Shown: positions 1 through 7,893, numbered from the stretch's first letter. The stretch is 64,000 bases of DNA from Streptomyces sp. NBC_01276 (GCF_041435355.1 NZ_CP108442.1:6756501-6820500); one strand, 5' to 3'. The notes: generated from the sequence alone by a model not told the origin. Program-made: numbers and translations.

Positions 1-374
1 CCGCCCGCCGTTGCCGCCAGCCGGTCCAGGGTGGCGATGAGCGTGAACGTGACCCAGTCGTGGATGAAGACGAACGCGGCCATCGTCGCGGTCTGCATCG
101 CGAGGGACGCCAGCCAGACCGTGCGCGGCCCGTACCGGTCGGCCAGGTTCCCGGCCGGGACTCCGGCCAGCAGCCCGACCAGCCCGGCGATCGTGAGGCC
201 GACACCGACCCGTGCGGCGGGCAGGTGCACCACCAGCGTGAAGTAGAGCACCGAGGCGGTGTTGAACAGCCCGTTGCCCACCCGGCTGACGAAGCTCGCG
301 AGGATCAGGGCGCGTTGCGGACCGCTGGGCGACAGCAAGCCGGAAATCCGCTGACCGAAACTCCTCATGATCAT
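1..374 (-). CDS. MFS transporter, N-terminal part (runs off the window)
   Basis: The visible 5' part encodes about 124 residues of a major facilitator superfamily membrane transporter. Translation from the ATG at 374 (or the in-frame ATG at 368) gives a short cytosolic N-terminus, then hydrophobic helices with the MFS signature between helices 2 and 3, read as AGNLADRYGPR. The residues around RVGNGLF are usual in helix 1 of actinobacterial MFS exporters. The substrate cannot be told from this piece. The gene lies 49 nt downstream of the broken nudK-like gene on the same strand. The remaining helices are outside the window, so whether the gene is intact is unknown. Confidence 0.85.
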   Translation of the reverse strand, partial: MIMRSFGQRISGLLSPSGPQRALILASFVSRVGNGLFNTASVLYFTLVVHLPAARVGVGLTIAGLVGLLAGVPAGNLADRYGPRTVWLASLAMQTATMAAFVFIHDWVTFTLIATLDRLAATAG

Positions 375-423
375 GCCAGTCAGGCTAACAGCACCCCGGC
401 AGACACCCTCCGCGCGCATGACC

Positions 424-1144
424 TCATTCGGGATGCGTGGGCCACCAGCCGCCCGCACGGCCCGCGGCGGTGGGGGTGAAGGGGCCGTCCAGGGCTGCCC
501 ATTGCAGGAGCAGGATGGTCTTGCCGTCGGCGATGCGGCCGTCACGGGTCATGGCGAGGGCCTGCGCGAAGGGCAGTTCGAGGACCTCGATGTCTTCGCC
601 GTCCTCCTCGAGTCCGCCGCCGGTCCCGGTCCGGTCGGCCGGGGTGTAGGGGGCGGCGAAGAAGTGCAGGCGTTCGGTGACGGATCCGGGGCTCATGCAG
701 GCGTCGAGGACATGGGTGAGCGGGCCGAGCACGACGCCGAGTTCCTCGGCGCTCTCGCGCCGGATGGCGGTCGGCGGGTCGTCCGCGTCGAGCAGGCCCG
801 CGGCCGCTTCGACGAGCATGCCGTCGGGGTGGTCGTTGACGTGGGCCGGGTAGCGGAACTGGCGGGTGAGCAGGACGCGGCCGCGTCCGGTGTCGTAGGG
901 CGGGACGACGGCGCCGTTGCCGCGGTCGTAGGTCTCGCGCTGCTGTGTCTCCCAGCGTCCGTCGCGACGGCGGTGGTCGAAGGTGGTGGTCGAAGGTGGT
1001 GCGGCGCAGGACGTGCCAGCCCTGAGAGGTGAGCTCGACGTCGCGGACCACCACGTCGGCGTTACGGGCCAGGCCGCGTCCGGCCCGGTCGAGGCCGGTG
1101 CGGCCGCGGTGGTCGGGGGTGTCGATGCCGGGGCGGCTTGTCAC
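424..1144 (-). pseudogene. NudK-type Nudix hydrolase (GDP-mannose pyrophosphatase family), frameshifted
   Basis: From the GTG at 1144 the frame reads a typical NudK N-terminus ending in WHVLRRTTFDH. A direct 13-bp duplication at 975-1000 then shifts the frame. After the second copy another frame continues the family sequence without loss: RRDGRWETQQRETYDRGNG, then RVLLTRQFRYP, then the Nudix box AGLLDADDPPTAIRRESAEE, then the NudK-specific C-terminus with EDIEVLELPF and DGKTILLL. Removing one copy would restore an open frame of about 235 residues. NudK enzymes hydrolyse GDP-mannose and related nucleotide sugars. As written the gene cannot make a full protein; only the 132-codon 3' frame with the Nudix box (424-819) is open. 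The upstream gene overlaps it by a GTGA junction, so the two were co-translated. A sequencing or assembly error is the alternative. Confidence 0.85.
975..1000. repeat. 13-bp direct tandem duplication inside nudK-like gene
   Basis: Two exact adjacent copies of GGTCGAAGGTGGT (975-987 and 988-1000). The 13-nt length is not a multiple of three and causes the frameshift in the Nudix gene. Confidence 0.95.
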
Positions 1145-1452
1145 GCGGTCTCCTGCGGGGTGCGGCGGGGGATCTCGGCCACGTCGTGGTGGACGGGCAG
1201 GCCGCGGCGGCGGGCGGTGGCGACGTCCTGGTCGGCTCCGGAGGAGTCGCCGGGCAGGCGCAGCACGGCGTCGCGGTGGGTGAGGAGGCGGTCGGCGGTC
1301 GGGTAGAGCACCTGGTCGGCGAGGGGGCCGGTGGGGCCCGCGCCGGCCGAGTGCAGGACGGGCAGGGCGATCCATTCCCCGATCACCGGGAGGTGGCCGG
1401 CGGCGAAGACGGGCCAGGCGGCGGCTTCGAGGCGGGCGAGGTTGACGGCCAT
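1141..1452 (-). CDS. DUF4406-like (nucleotide 2-deoxyribosyltransferase-like) protein, 5' end probably lost
   Basis: A 103-residue frame from the ATG at 1452. It contains VLRLPGDSSGADQDVATARR followed by RGLPV, the pattern of the C-terminal half of DUF4406 / deoxyribosyltransferase-fold proteins in which a Ser-Gly-Ala loop binds a nucleotide. The stop overlaps the GTG of the broken Nudix gene (GTGA), so the two form one unit. In-frame sequence upstream of the ATG (about 1453-1482) still reads RSGTDGDPQA, which looks like the family's N-terminal loop. No ATG, GTG or TTG precedes it before a stop at about 1553. The 5' end therefore seems eroded, and the product may be non-functional. Confidence 0.5.
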   Translation of the reverse strand: MAVNLARLEAAAWPVFAAGHLPVIGEWIALPVLHSAGAGPTGPLADQVLYPTADRLLTHRDAVLRLPGDSSGADQDVATARRRGLPVHHDVAEIPRRTPQETA

Positions 1453-1888
1453 GGCCTGCGGGTCGCCGTCGGTGCCGGAGCGGGACGTCCGGGGGACCGA
1501 CCCACCAGCGCGCTTCAGCCGTCCACCGGAATCGACGATCGCTCCGTCGGCTCATGCGGCCGGGGCCTGGCCGCCGACGGGCGGCCGGACCGACCCCCTG
1601 GGTGCGCCCCAGCTCGCGGCCGACGGTGCGGCTGAGGGGCGAGGCCCCGGGCGGGCTGACCTCCAGCGCCGGTGCCGACGGTGTCCGGGCCGCTGTTCTG
1701 CTGCGCCGGACCGGGATCGGGCCCCTCGGGACGGTTCCGGTCCGGGTCCGCCTCCGGGCCGCGGACCTCCGGGCCGTCCCGCACGGGGCCGGGCGCCGTC
1801 GCCCCGCCGGGTCGGGCGGGGTCGGGCGGGGGAGCCCCGGCCCGTCGCCACGGCAGTGGGCGCGCGGCGGTCCACGGGGGAGGAGTGG
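1453..1888. other. 436-nt interval without a convincing gene
   Basis: Very GC-rich spacer between the ROK regulator stop and the eroded DUF4406-like gene. The only open frame of any length is Pro/Arg/Gly-rich low-complexity sequence with no ribosome binding site or domain. It probably includes remnants of the 5' end of the DUF4406-like gene (about 1453-1560). I see no RNA gene or clear terminator. Confidence 0.6.
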
Positions 1889-3043
1889 TCACCGGCGGGC
1901 GGTGACCGTCTTCTCCACCGCGAAGAGCTCTTCCTCCACGTGGTCCAGCGCCAGCCGCAACGCCCCCGTCGCCACCGCCGCTTCGCCGAGCAGCGACAGC
2001 GCCACCCGCGGGGGCCGCAGGCAGTACCGCTCCAGTTCTCGACGGAGCGGTTCCAGCACCCCGTCCAGGCCGGCCGCCCAGCCGCCGACCACCACCAGCT
2101 CCGGATCCATCGCCAGCACCAGCGCCGCCACGTCGTGCACCAGGCGCTGGATGAACCGCTCCACCGCGGCCACCGCCCGCTCGTCACCCCGCTTGGCCAT
2201 GGCGAACACCTCCGCGACCGCCGGCTCGTCCAGTGGGTGCAGGGGTTCGCCCGTGGTGGACAGCAGCCGCTCCGGGGTGACCTCGCGGCCCAGCAGGTGC
2301 AGCGCACCGATCTCGCCCGCCGCACCGCCGAACCCGCGGTGCAGCCTGCCGCCGATCAGCGAGCCCGCACCGGGGCTCAGTCCGGCCATCACGAACACGA
2401 TGTCGTCCGTGTCCCGCGCCGCGCCCTTCCAATGCTCGGCGACCGCCGCCGCGTTGGCGTCGTTCTCCACCTGGACCGGGCAGCGGAACGAGCGCCGCAG
2501 CCGGTCCCCGAGCGGCAGTCCCGTCCAGCCGGGCAGTGCCGTACCGAGGCGGACGGTGCCGTCCGCCTCCACGATCCCGGGGCTGCCCACGCCGACCGCC
2601 CGCAGGGAGTCCCGCGGCACGCCGGCCCGGCGCAGCAGGTCGGCCACCGCAGCCCTGACCCGCTCCAGGCGCTCGTCGGCCGAAGCGGTCTCGGCGACCT
2701 CCTTCGTCCCGGCGCCGATCACCCGGCCGTCCAGTCCGGACAGCAGCACCGCGACCCGGTGCGAGCCGATCTCTATGCCCAGCAGATGCCCGGCCTCGGC
2801 ACGGAAGCGGAACCTTCTCGCGGGCCGTCCCTGGCGGCGTGCGCCTTCCTCGGCCTCGGCCTCGACGACGAGCCCGGTGCCCATCAGCCCCTCCACGACC
2901 CCCTCGACGGTCGGCCGGGAGAGCCCGGTGACCCGGGTGAGGTCGGTGAGGGTCGGCGATCGGGCCGCACGCAGTGCCCGGAGCACCACGGCCGAATTGA
3001 TCCGCCGGAGCAGAGAGGGATCCCCGCCGGTCAGCTGCCCCAA
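1889..3043 (-). CDS. ROK-family transcriptional regulator
   Basis: A 384-residue protein with an N-terminal MarR/ROK winged helix-turn-helix (about residues 15-70, TLTDLTRVTGLSRPTVEGVV) and a ROK sugar-kinase-like domain. ENDANAAAVAEHW followed by the Gly-rich loop GLSPGAGSLIGG marks the ROK core. The zinc-binding cysteine cluster of classical ROK glucokinases is absent (the equivalent stretch reads EIGALHLLGREV), so it is more likely a sugar-responsive repressor than a kinase. The start is a TTG at 3041-3043 preceded by a strong GGGAGGA Shine-Dalgarno; no ATG or GTG fits this frame nearby. It stands alone between the two-component system and the gene-poor interval. The regulated sugar genes are not in the window. 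Confidence 0.85.
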   Translation of the reverse strand: MGQLTGGDPSLLRRINSAVVLRALRAARSPTLTDLTRVTGLSRPTVEGVVEGLMGTGLVVEAEAEEGARRQGRPARRFRFRAEAGHLLGIEIGSHRVAVLLSGLDGRVIGAGTKEVAETASADERLERVRAAVADLLRRAGVPRDSLRAVGVGSPGIVEADGTVRLGTALPGWTGLPLGDRLRRSFRCPVQVENDANAAAVAEHWKGAARDTDDIVFVMAGLSPGAGSLIGGRLHRGFGGAAGEIGALHLLGREVTPERLLSTTGEPLHPLDEPAVAEVFAMAKRGDERAVAAVERFIQRLVHDVAALVLAMDPELVVVGGWAAGLDGVLEPLRRELERYCLRPPRVALSLLGEAAVATGALRLALDHVEEELFAVEKTVTARR

Positions 3044-3143
3044 CGTGTGTCCTCCCAGCTAGCGGCCCTGTCAGCCGGATCGTACTGCGCCCCCGGCGCC
3101 GCTGCGAGGACCAGTCCCCCCATCAGCCGGATCACCCCTCTCC

Positions 3144-3794
3144 TCAGGCCGGGGAGACGAACCCCGACTCGTACGCGGTGATCACCGCCTGGGTGCGGTC
3201 ACGCGCCCCCAGCTTCCCCAGAATCGCGCTGACGTGTGACTTCACCGTCTCCGTGCCGACGATCAGTTCCCCCGCGATCTCCACATTGGTCAGGCCGCGC
3301 GCCATCAGCCGCAGCACCGCCTCCTCACGGTCGGTGAGCGCGGCCCGCTTGAGCACCGCGCGCGCCTGCTGATTGCCGTACTCGGCGGCCAGGGCACGGA
3401 CGGCCGAGGGGAAGAGCAGCGTCTCGCCCTCCGCCACCAGCCGCACCGCGTGGACGATCTCCGAGGGCCGGGCCCGCTTGAGCAGGAAACCGTCCGCTCC
3501 GGCGCGCAGCGCCTGGTACACGTACTCGTCGTTCTCGAAGGTGGTGACCACGAGGATCTTCGGCGGCGAGTCCACCGAGCGCAGGACCGCCCGGGTGGCT
3601 TCGATCCCGTCGAGCAGGGGCATCCGCACGTCCATCGCCACCACGTCCGGCCGCAGTTGACGGACCAGGGGGATGACGGACGCACCGTCGGCGGCCTCGC
3701 CCACCACCTCGATGTCGGGCTGGGCCTCCAGGACGGCGCGCAGACCCGCGCGCACCAGGGGTTCGTCGTCGACGAGCAGTACGGTAACCGGCAT
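3144..3794 (-). CDS. NarL/FixJ-type response regulator
   Basis: A 216-residue response regulator. The receiver domain (residues 1-120) starts LLVDDEPLVRAGLR; the phosphoacceptor is Asp55 in AMDVRMP and the conserved Lys is in FLLKRARPSE. The C-terminal LuxR-type helix-turn-helix (about 150-210) contains LTDREEAVLRLMARGLTNVE and GTETVKSHVSAILGKLG. Its ATG lies 4 nt after the kinase stop, so the pair is co-transcribed with the kinase first. It probably controls the divergent ABC exporter through the palindrome at 5001-5034. Confidence 0.92.
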   Translation of the reverse strand: MPVTVLLVDDEPLVRAGLRAVLEAQPDIEVVGEAADGASVIPLVRQLRPDVVAMDVRMPLLDGIEATRAVLRSVDSPPKILVVTTFENDEYVYQALRAGADGFLLKRARPSEIVHAVRLVAEGETLLFPSAVRALAAEYGNQQARAVLKRAALTDREEAVLRLMARGLTNVEIAGELIVGTETVKSHVSAILGKLGARDRTQAVITAYESGFVSPA

Positions 3795-3798
3795 CCGG

Positions 3799-4974
3799 TC
3801 AGCGTATTCGCTCCAGCGGAAGCCGGGCGCGCACTCTCCAACCGCCCCCGTGGGGGCCGGTTTCGGTCTCTCCGCCGAGCAGCGCGGCCCGCTCGCGCAT
3901 GCCGCGCAGCCCGCTCCCGCTCCCGGGCATGACCGTCGGGCGTTCCGGCAGCGGGTTGGTGACCTCCAGTTCCAGCCGGTCCGCGGCCATCTCCACCCGG
4001 ACCCGGACGGGAACGGGACCGCAGTGCCGGAGCACGTTGGTGAGCGCTTCCTGCAGGATCCGGTAGCCCTCACGGGTGACCGGTCCGGGCAACTTCTCCA
4101 GCGGGCCGCTCAACCGGGCGTCCACCGCCGCTCCCGAGGCCCGCGCGGACTCCAGCAGCCGGTCCGCCTCCGCCAGCGTCGGCCGCTGCGAGGGCGGCCG
4201 TCCCGACTCGCGCAGGACCGTCAGTACCCGCTCCAGGTCCTCCAGAGCGGCCCGGCCCGTCTCCTCGATCGCGCTGAGGGCGCGGTCGGTGAACTCCGGG
4301 TCGCCGGCCGCGCGTGCCGCGCCCGCCTGGACCACCGCCACCGTCAGTGCGTGCCCGATGGAGTCGTGCAGCTCGCGCGCGATGCGGGTCCGCTCCAGCA
4401 GTTGTTCCGTGCGTGCTTCCAGTGCCGTCAGCCGCTCGGCCGCGGACGGCCCCAGCAGCCGCTTCGCGATCACGGTGATCAGCTCGCCGAGGACGACGAC
4501 CACCACGATCAGTACGACCAGCGGAAGCGGTGCGAGGAGGGCCGCGGCCCAGGGCGCCGGGGTGAACGGCACGGCCGGGTCGTCGCCGAGAGGGTGCCCG
4601 AGAGCGGTCGCGACGAGTTGGACGGTCATGACCGGCAGCCATACGGTGGCGAACATGGCCGCGCCGGAGACGATCAGCCGTATCTCCAGCCAGAGCACGG
4701 TCCGCCAGCGGTCCGCCCAGCGGACGGCGGGGGCCGTGCTGATGCCGCTCTCCTCGGTCTCGCGCTCCTGCGGGGTCAGCAGGAAGCGCGCCTGGAGACC
4801 CTCCGCCAGCCGTACCCACGGAACGAACCCGAACGGTATGACGATCAGCAGGGGCATCCACGGGCACCGCGGGTTGATGAACATCCACAGGGCGAGGAGC
4901 AGGAGCGGTACGCACAGGTGCAGCCAGCGCGTGTACGTCACTGACCTGAAGAGGGAGCGGACGAGTCGGGACAT
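3799..4974 (-). CDS. Sensor histidine kinase (HisKA_3 type)
   Basis: A 391-residue membrane kinase. Four or five hydrophobic stretches (about residues 18-34, 38-53, 100-130, 145-175) are followed by a short coiled coil and the HisKA_3 dimerisation motif RTRIARELHDSIGHAL, with phosphoacceptor His203. A HATPase_c domain follows (EALTNVLRHCG; the Gly-rich PGSGSGLRGMRERAALLGG). No large extracytoplasmic domain is visible, which fits the intramembrane-sensing kinases that watch cell-envelope stress or a transporter. The ATG at 4974 was chosen because the membrane helices start just after it; longer in-frame extensions run through the intergenic palindrome. It is divergent from the ABC transporter at 5083. 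Confidence 0.92.
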   Translation of the reverse strand: MSRLVRSLFRSVTYTRWLHLCVPLLLLALWMFINPRCPWMPLLIVIPFGFVPWVRLAEGLQARFLLTPQERETEESGISTAPAVRWADRWRTVLWLEIRLIVSGAAMFATVWLPVMTVQLVATALGHPLGDDPAVPFTPAPWAAALLAPLPLVVLIVVVVVLGELITVIAKRLLGPSAAERLTALEARTEQLLERTRIARELHDSIGHALTVAVVQAGAARAAGDPEFTDRALSAIEETGRAALEDLERVLTVLRESGRPPSQRPTLAEADRLLESARASGAAVDARLSGPLEKLPGPVTREGYRILQEALTNVLRHCGPVPVRVRVEMAADRLELEVTNPLPERPTVMPGSGSGLRGMRERAALLGGETETGPHGGGWRVRARLPLERIR

Positions 4975-5000
4975 GCGTTCATCCTGGCAGGGGGTGCGGC

Positions 5001-5034
5001 GGTGGCGTCTCCCCCACGTGGGGGAGACGCCACC
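5001..5034. promoter_or_regulatory. 34-bp perfect palindrome in kinase/ABC-transporter divergent promoter
   Basis: The left arm GGTGGCGTCTCCCCCAC is followed directly by its exact reverse complement, with an E-box-like CACGTG centre and no spacer. It starts 27 nt upstream of the kinase start and ends 48 nt upstream of the ABC ATPase start. Because it lies between divergent promoters it is better read as a regulator binding site, most simply for the response regulator at 3144-3794, than as a terminator. Confidence 0.65.
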
Positions 5035-5082
5035 CTCGCATGGGGGAGGGAAGGGGGGAGGCCCGACGGCGACGCTTGAGCC

Positions 5083-5997
5083 ATGAACCGCATCGAGATC
5101 CGCGAACTCACCAAGGACCACGGCAGCCGACGGGTCGTGGACCACCTGACCTTCGACGTCCTGCCCGGCAGGGTCACCGGCTTCCTGGGGCCCAACGGCG
5201 CCGGCAAGTCCACCACCCTGCGGCTGTTGTTGGGCCTGGACCGGCCGACCTCCGGCTCCGCCACCATCGGCGGGAGCCGGTTCACCGACCTCGACCGCCC
5301 CCTGCACCGGGTGGGAGCCCTCCTCGACCCCCAGGCGGCCCACTCGGGCCGCCGGGCCCGCGACCACCTCCTCGCGCTCGCCGTCAGCAACGGCATCCCA
5401 CCCGCCCGCGTCGACAGGGTCCTGGAGCAGGCCGGTATCGCTTCCGTCGCCCGCCGCCGCATCGGAACCTTCTCACTGGGCATGCGCCAGCGCCTGGGCA
5501 TAGCCGCCGCCCTGCTGGGCGACCCCGGAGTGCTGCTGCTGGACGAGCCGACCAACGGCCTCGACCCGGAGGGCATCATCTGGATCCGCGAGCTGATGCG
5601 CGGCCTCGCAGCCGAAGGGCGCACCGTCTTCGTCTCCAGCCATCTGATGGCCGAGTCGGCGGCGTTCGTCGACCACCTCGTGGTGCTGGGGCGGGGCAGG
5701 GTCCTCGCCGACACCTCGATGGAGGAGTTCATCAGCGCCCGCAGCACCCGGAGGGTGCGGTTGCGAACCTCGGAGCCGGAGCGGTTGGGGGCGGCCCTGG
5801 CCCGGGACGGCTTCGCGCTGGTCGCCGCCGAGGAGGGGTCCTGGACCGTCGACGGCATACGGGCCGACCGGATCGGCGCCCTCGCCGCCCGTGCGGGCAT
5901 CCCCGTCCTGGAGCTGGCCGACGAGCGGGCCTCCCTGGAGCAGGCCTATCTCGATCTCACCGCCGACCGTGCGCAGTTCTCCGCCACCACCACCTGA
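5083..5997 (+). CDS. ABC transporter ATP-binding protein (bacitracin/lantibiotic-export type)
   Basis: A 304-residue ATPase with Walker A GPNGAGKST (about residues 38-46), signature FSLGMRQRLGIA, Walker B VLLLDEPTNGLDPEG and the switch His in VSSHLMAES. A C-terminal extension of about 90 residues is typical of ATPases paired with ABC-2 permeases for drug or peptide export. The permease follows immediately. A NarL-type sensor/regulator pair is transcribed divergently, the usual arrangement of transporter-plus-two-component detoxification modules. The substrate cannot be deduced. Confidence 0.92.
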   Translation: MNRIEIRELTKDHGSRRVVDHLTFDVLPGRVTGFLGPNGAGKSTTLRLLLGLDRPTSGSATIGGSRFTDLDRPLHRVGALLDPQAAHSGRRARDHLLALAVSNGIPPARVDRVLEQAGIASVARRRIGTFSLGMRQRLGIAAALLGDPGVLLLDEPTNGLDPEGIIWIRELMRGLAAEGRTVFVSSHLMAESAAFVDHLVVLGRGRVLADTSMEEFISARSTRRVRLRTSEPERLGAALARDGFALVAAEEGSWTVDGIRADRIGALAARAGIPVLELADERASLEQAYLDLTADRAQFSATTT

Positions 5998-6018
5998 ATC
6001 CCGATGGGAGCCACCGTC

Positions 6019-6771
6019 ATGACCTCTGCAGCCCTGCCCACCGTCTCCGTCCTGCACTCGGAGTGGATCAAGATACGTTCCATCCGTTCGACCCTCGGAT
6101 CGCTCCTGGCCGTCTTCGCGGCCACCGCCGGCATCACCGTCCTCACCGCCGCCGCCATCGGCACCTCGGAACCGGGAGCACTGGGGGAGGACCGCCTGTT
6201 CGGAGCTTTCTTCGGCATCAACTTCGGGCAGATAGCGGCCGTCGCCTTCGGCGCCACGGCCTTCGCCGGTGAATTCCGCGACGGAGCGCTGCGGGTGTCG
6301 CTCACCGCCGTGCCCAACCGGACCCGGCTGTACCTGTCGAAGGCCGCCACGGTGGCCGGACTCGCCTTCGTGGTCGGTCAGATCACCGGCCTCGTCACCT
6401 TCGTCGCCGGCCAGGCCCTGATGGGGGAGTACGCCCTCTCCCTGGGGGACCCGGGCACTTTGCGGGCCGTGTTCGGCAGCGGTGCCTACCTCACGCTGAT
6501 CGCCCTGCTGTCGGCCGGTCTGACGGCCCTGGTGCGCAGTGGCACGCTGGTGATGAGCCTGCTCATACCCTTCCTGCTGATCGTGCCCTTCGTGGTCGGT
6601 CAGGTCGCCGACGGTGCGGGACAGTTCATGCCCGACCGGGCCGGCCAGGTGGTGATGCGGCTGGAGGCGCAGGGGACGCTCGGTCCGTGGAGCGGGCTGG
6701 CGGTGACGGCGATGTGGGCCCTCGTGTCCCTGGCGGCGGGGTGGCTGGCCGTGCGGCGGCGCGACGCGTGA
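6019..6771 (+). CDS. ABC-2 type permease subunit
   Basis: A 250-residue integral membrane protein that begins LHSEWIKIRSIRST, the amphipathic entry helix of ABC-2 permeases. Six hydrophobic segments follow (about 30-52, 70-90, 115-140, 160-182, 188-208, 225-245). The ATG at 6019 is preferred over the in-frame ATG at 6004 because a GGGAG Shine-Dalgarno sits at 6006-6010, 8 nt upstream. It is the second gene of the exporter operon, starting 21 nt after the ATPase stop. With the ATPase it should form a homodimeric-permease exporter. Confidence 0.9.
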   Translation: MTSAALPTVSVLHSEWIKIRSIRSTLGSLLAVFAATAGITVLTAAAIGTSEPGALGEDRLFGAFFGINFGQIAAVAFGATAFAGEFRDGALRVSLTAVPNRTRLYLSKAATVAGLAFVVGQITGLVTFVAGQALMGEYALSLGDPGTLRAVFGSGAYLTLIALLSAGLTALVRSGTLVMSLLIPFLLIVPFVVGQVADGAGQFMPDRAGQVVMRLEAQGTLGPWSGLAVTAMWALVSLAAGWLAVRRRDA

Positions 6772-6782
6772 CGCCGGACCAA

Positions 6783-6805
6783 TTGTCAGTGGCCCCCGGA
6801 ATACT
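6783..6805 (+). promoter_or_regulatory. RecA-NDp / PafBC-type DNA-damage promoter, leaderless
   Basis: TTGTCAGTGGC at 6783-6793 is an exact match to the -35-side element of the RecA-independent DNA-damage (RecA-NDp, PafBC) promoters of actinobacteria. It is followed by 6 nt and AATACT (6800-6805) in the -10 position. The ATG of the next gene is at 6812, so the transcript would begin at or next to the start codon. GTCAGT and ACTGAC at its ends also form a small inverted repeat. Confidence 0.65.
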
Positions 6806-6811
6806 GACGGT

Positions 6812-7249
6812 ATGACCACGGCACAGCACCTCGACCTGATCGATCGGCTGCGGGCCCAGAGCTTCGTGGACGTGCCGGTGCGCCTCGGTCGGCACAGCAG
6901 CGGCCCCGGCTACCACCTCGTCCGTCTGGAGGAGACCGGGGACTTCTGGGAGGACGACGGTTCGGGACGCCGGGAGGCCGCCGACCAGATCAGCGCCGAG
7001 TACGCGGCCCTCACCCAGGCCCTGACGGAGCGCTGGGGGACGCCTCTGGTCTTCACGCTGTGCTCGCCGGCCGCCCTGGACACCGCGCCGGAGGAGCTCG
7101 CTCAACCCTGGGAGGAACTGACGCACAGCACCGACCACGTGCACCTCTGGCGGGCGGAGGACCGTTGGCTGGTGGCCTGTGTGACGCAGTGGAGTGAGGA
7201 GGACCCCTACACGCTGATGGCGGGGATCACCGTGACGGACCCGCCGTAG
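6812..7249 (+). CDS. Conserved hypothetical protein under DNA-damage-type promoter
   Basis: A 145-residue soluble, acidic protein that I cannot assign to a named family. It has no signal peptide or membrane segment. The middle is helical (EAADQISAEYAALTQALTERWG) and the C-terminal half is Trp/His-rich (STDHVHLWRAEDRWLVACVTQWSEEDPYTLMAGI), giving the look of a small alpha/beta domain. The ATG at 6812 has no Shine-Dalgarno and falls at the predicted transcription start of the RecA-NDp-type promoter, so it is probably leaderless. This is the only functional clue: the protein may be made during DNA damage. The next gene follows after 51 nt with its own promoter. Confidence 0.75.
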   Translation: MTTAQHLDLIDRLRAQSFVDVPVRLGRHSSGPGYHLVRLEETGDFWEDDGSGRREAADQISAEYAALTQALTERWGTPLVFTLCSPAALDTAPEELAQPWEELTHSTDHVHLWRAEDRWLVACVTQWSEEDPYTLMAGITVTDPP

Positions 7250-7263
7250 GACCGCGAAATCCG

Positions 7264-7294
7264 TTGTCGCCCGCCGGAGCGGTGGCCCTACTGT
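7264..7294 (+). promoter_or_regulatory. Candidate promoter for the kinase at 7301, leaderless
   Basis: TTGTCG (7264-7269) and TACTGT (7289-7294) are 19 nt apart and place the transcription start at about the GTG codon at 7301. No Shine-Dalgarno is visible before that GTG. Confidence 0.4.
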
Positions 7295-7300
7295 GGCGCG

Positions 7301-7834
7301 GTGCAGACTCAAGTGATCGTTCTCAATGGCGGATCCAGCTCCGGCAAGTCGGGGATCGCCCGGTGCCTGCAGGCCGTCCTGCCGGATCCGTGGCTGGTCT
7401 TCGGGACGGACACCCTGGTCGACGCGATGCCGGCGTCGATGCGGGCGATGGACGGGGGCATCGAGTTCGCTCCGGACGGCGAGGTCGTCGTCGGTCCCGC
7501 GTTCCGGGCACTGGAGGCGGCCTGGATCGAGGGGATCGCCGCGATGGCGCGGGGCGGGGCCCGGATCGTCGTCGACGAGGTGTTCCTCGGCGGGGCGGCC
7601 TCCCAGAAGCGCTGGCAGCAGGCCCTGGGCGGGCTGCGGGTGCTGTGGGTGGGTGTCAGGTGTGAGGGCGCCGTGGCCGCGGGCCGGGAGATCGCGCGGG
7701 GCGACCGGACCGTGGGGATGGCCGTCTCACAGGCGGAGCTCGTCCACCGAGGCGTGGTCTACGACCTGGAGATCGACACCACCCACGCCGAGTCGATGGA
7801 GTGCGCACGGGCCATCGCGGGCCGCGCCGGGTGA
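7301..7834 (+). CDS. Chloramphenicol 3-O-phosphotransferase-like (CPT) kinase
   Basis: A 177-residue P-loop kinase closely resembling the CPT of chloramphenicol producer S. venezuelae. Walker A is GGSSSGKSG (about residues 10-18), then the active-site Asp in [12 protein letters not shown], then [21 protein letters not shown], the Arg-rich lid REIARGDR and the end [16 protein letters not shown] phosphorylates the primary hydroxyl of chloramphenicol. No chloramphenicol biosynthesis genes are near, so this copy is either a resistance gene or a family member with another small-molecule substrate. The GTG start at 7301 has no Shine-Dalgarno and is probably leaderless. It is convergent with mug. 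Confidence 0.85.
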   Translation: MQTQVIVLNGGSSSGKSGIARCLQAVLPDPWLVFGTDTLVDAMPASMRAMDGGIEFAPDGEVVVGPAFRALEAAWIEGIAAMARGGARIVVDEVFLGGAASQKRWQQALGGLRVLWVGVRCEGAVAAGREIARGDRTVGMAVSQAELVHRGVVYDLEIDTTHAESMECARAIAGRAG

Positions 7835-7893
7835 TCGACGGCAGGGCCGGCGCGCGTGGACGACCCCGAGGGGGCGGGGCGGTCCGGCGCACT

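Noticed and set aside
1515..1892. A 125-residue Pro/Arg-rich frame in the gap before the ROK gene
   Set aside because: No Shine-Dalgarno, no hydrophobic or folded pattern, composition typical of random GC-rich DNA.
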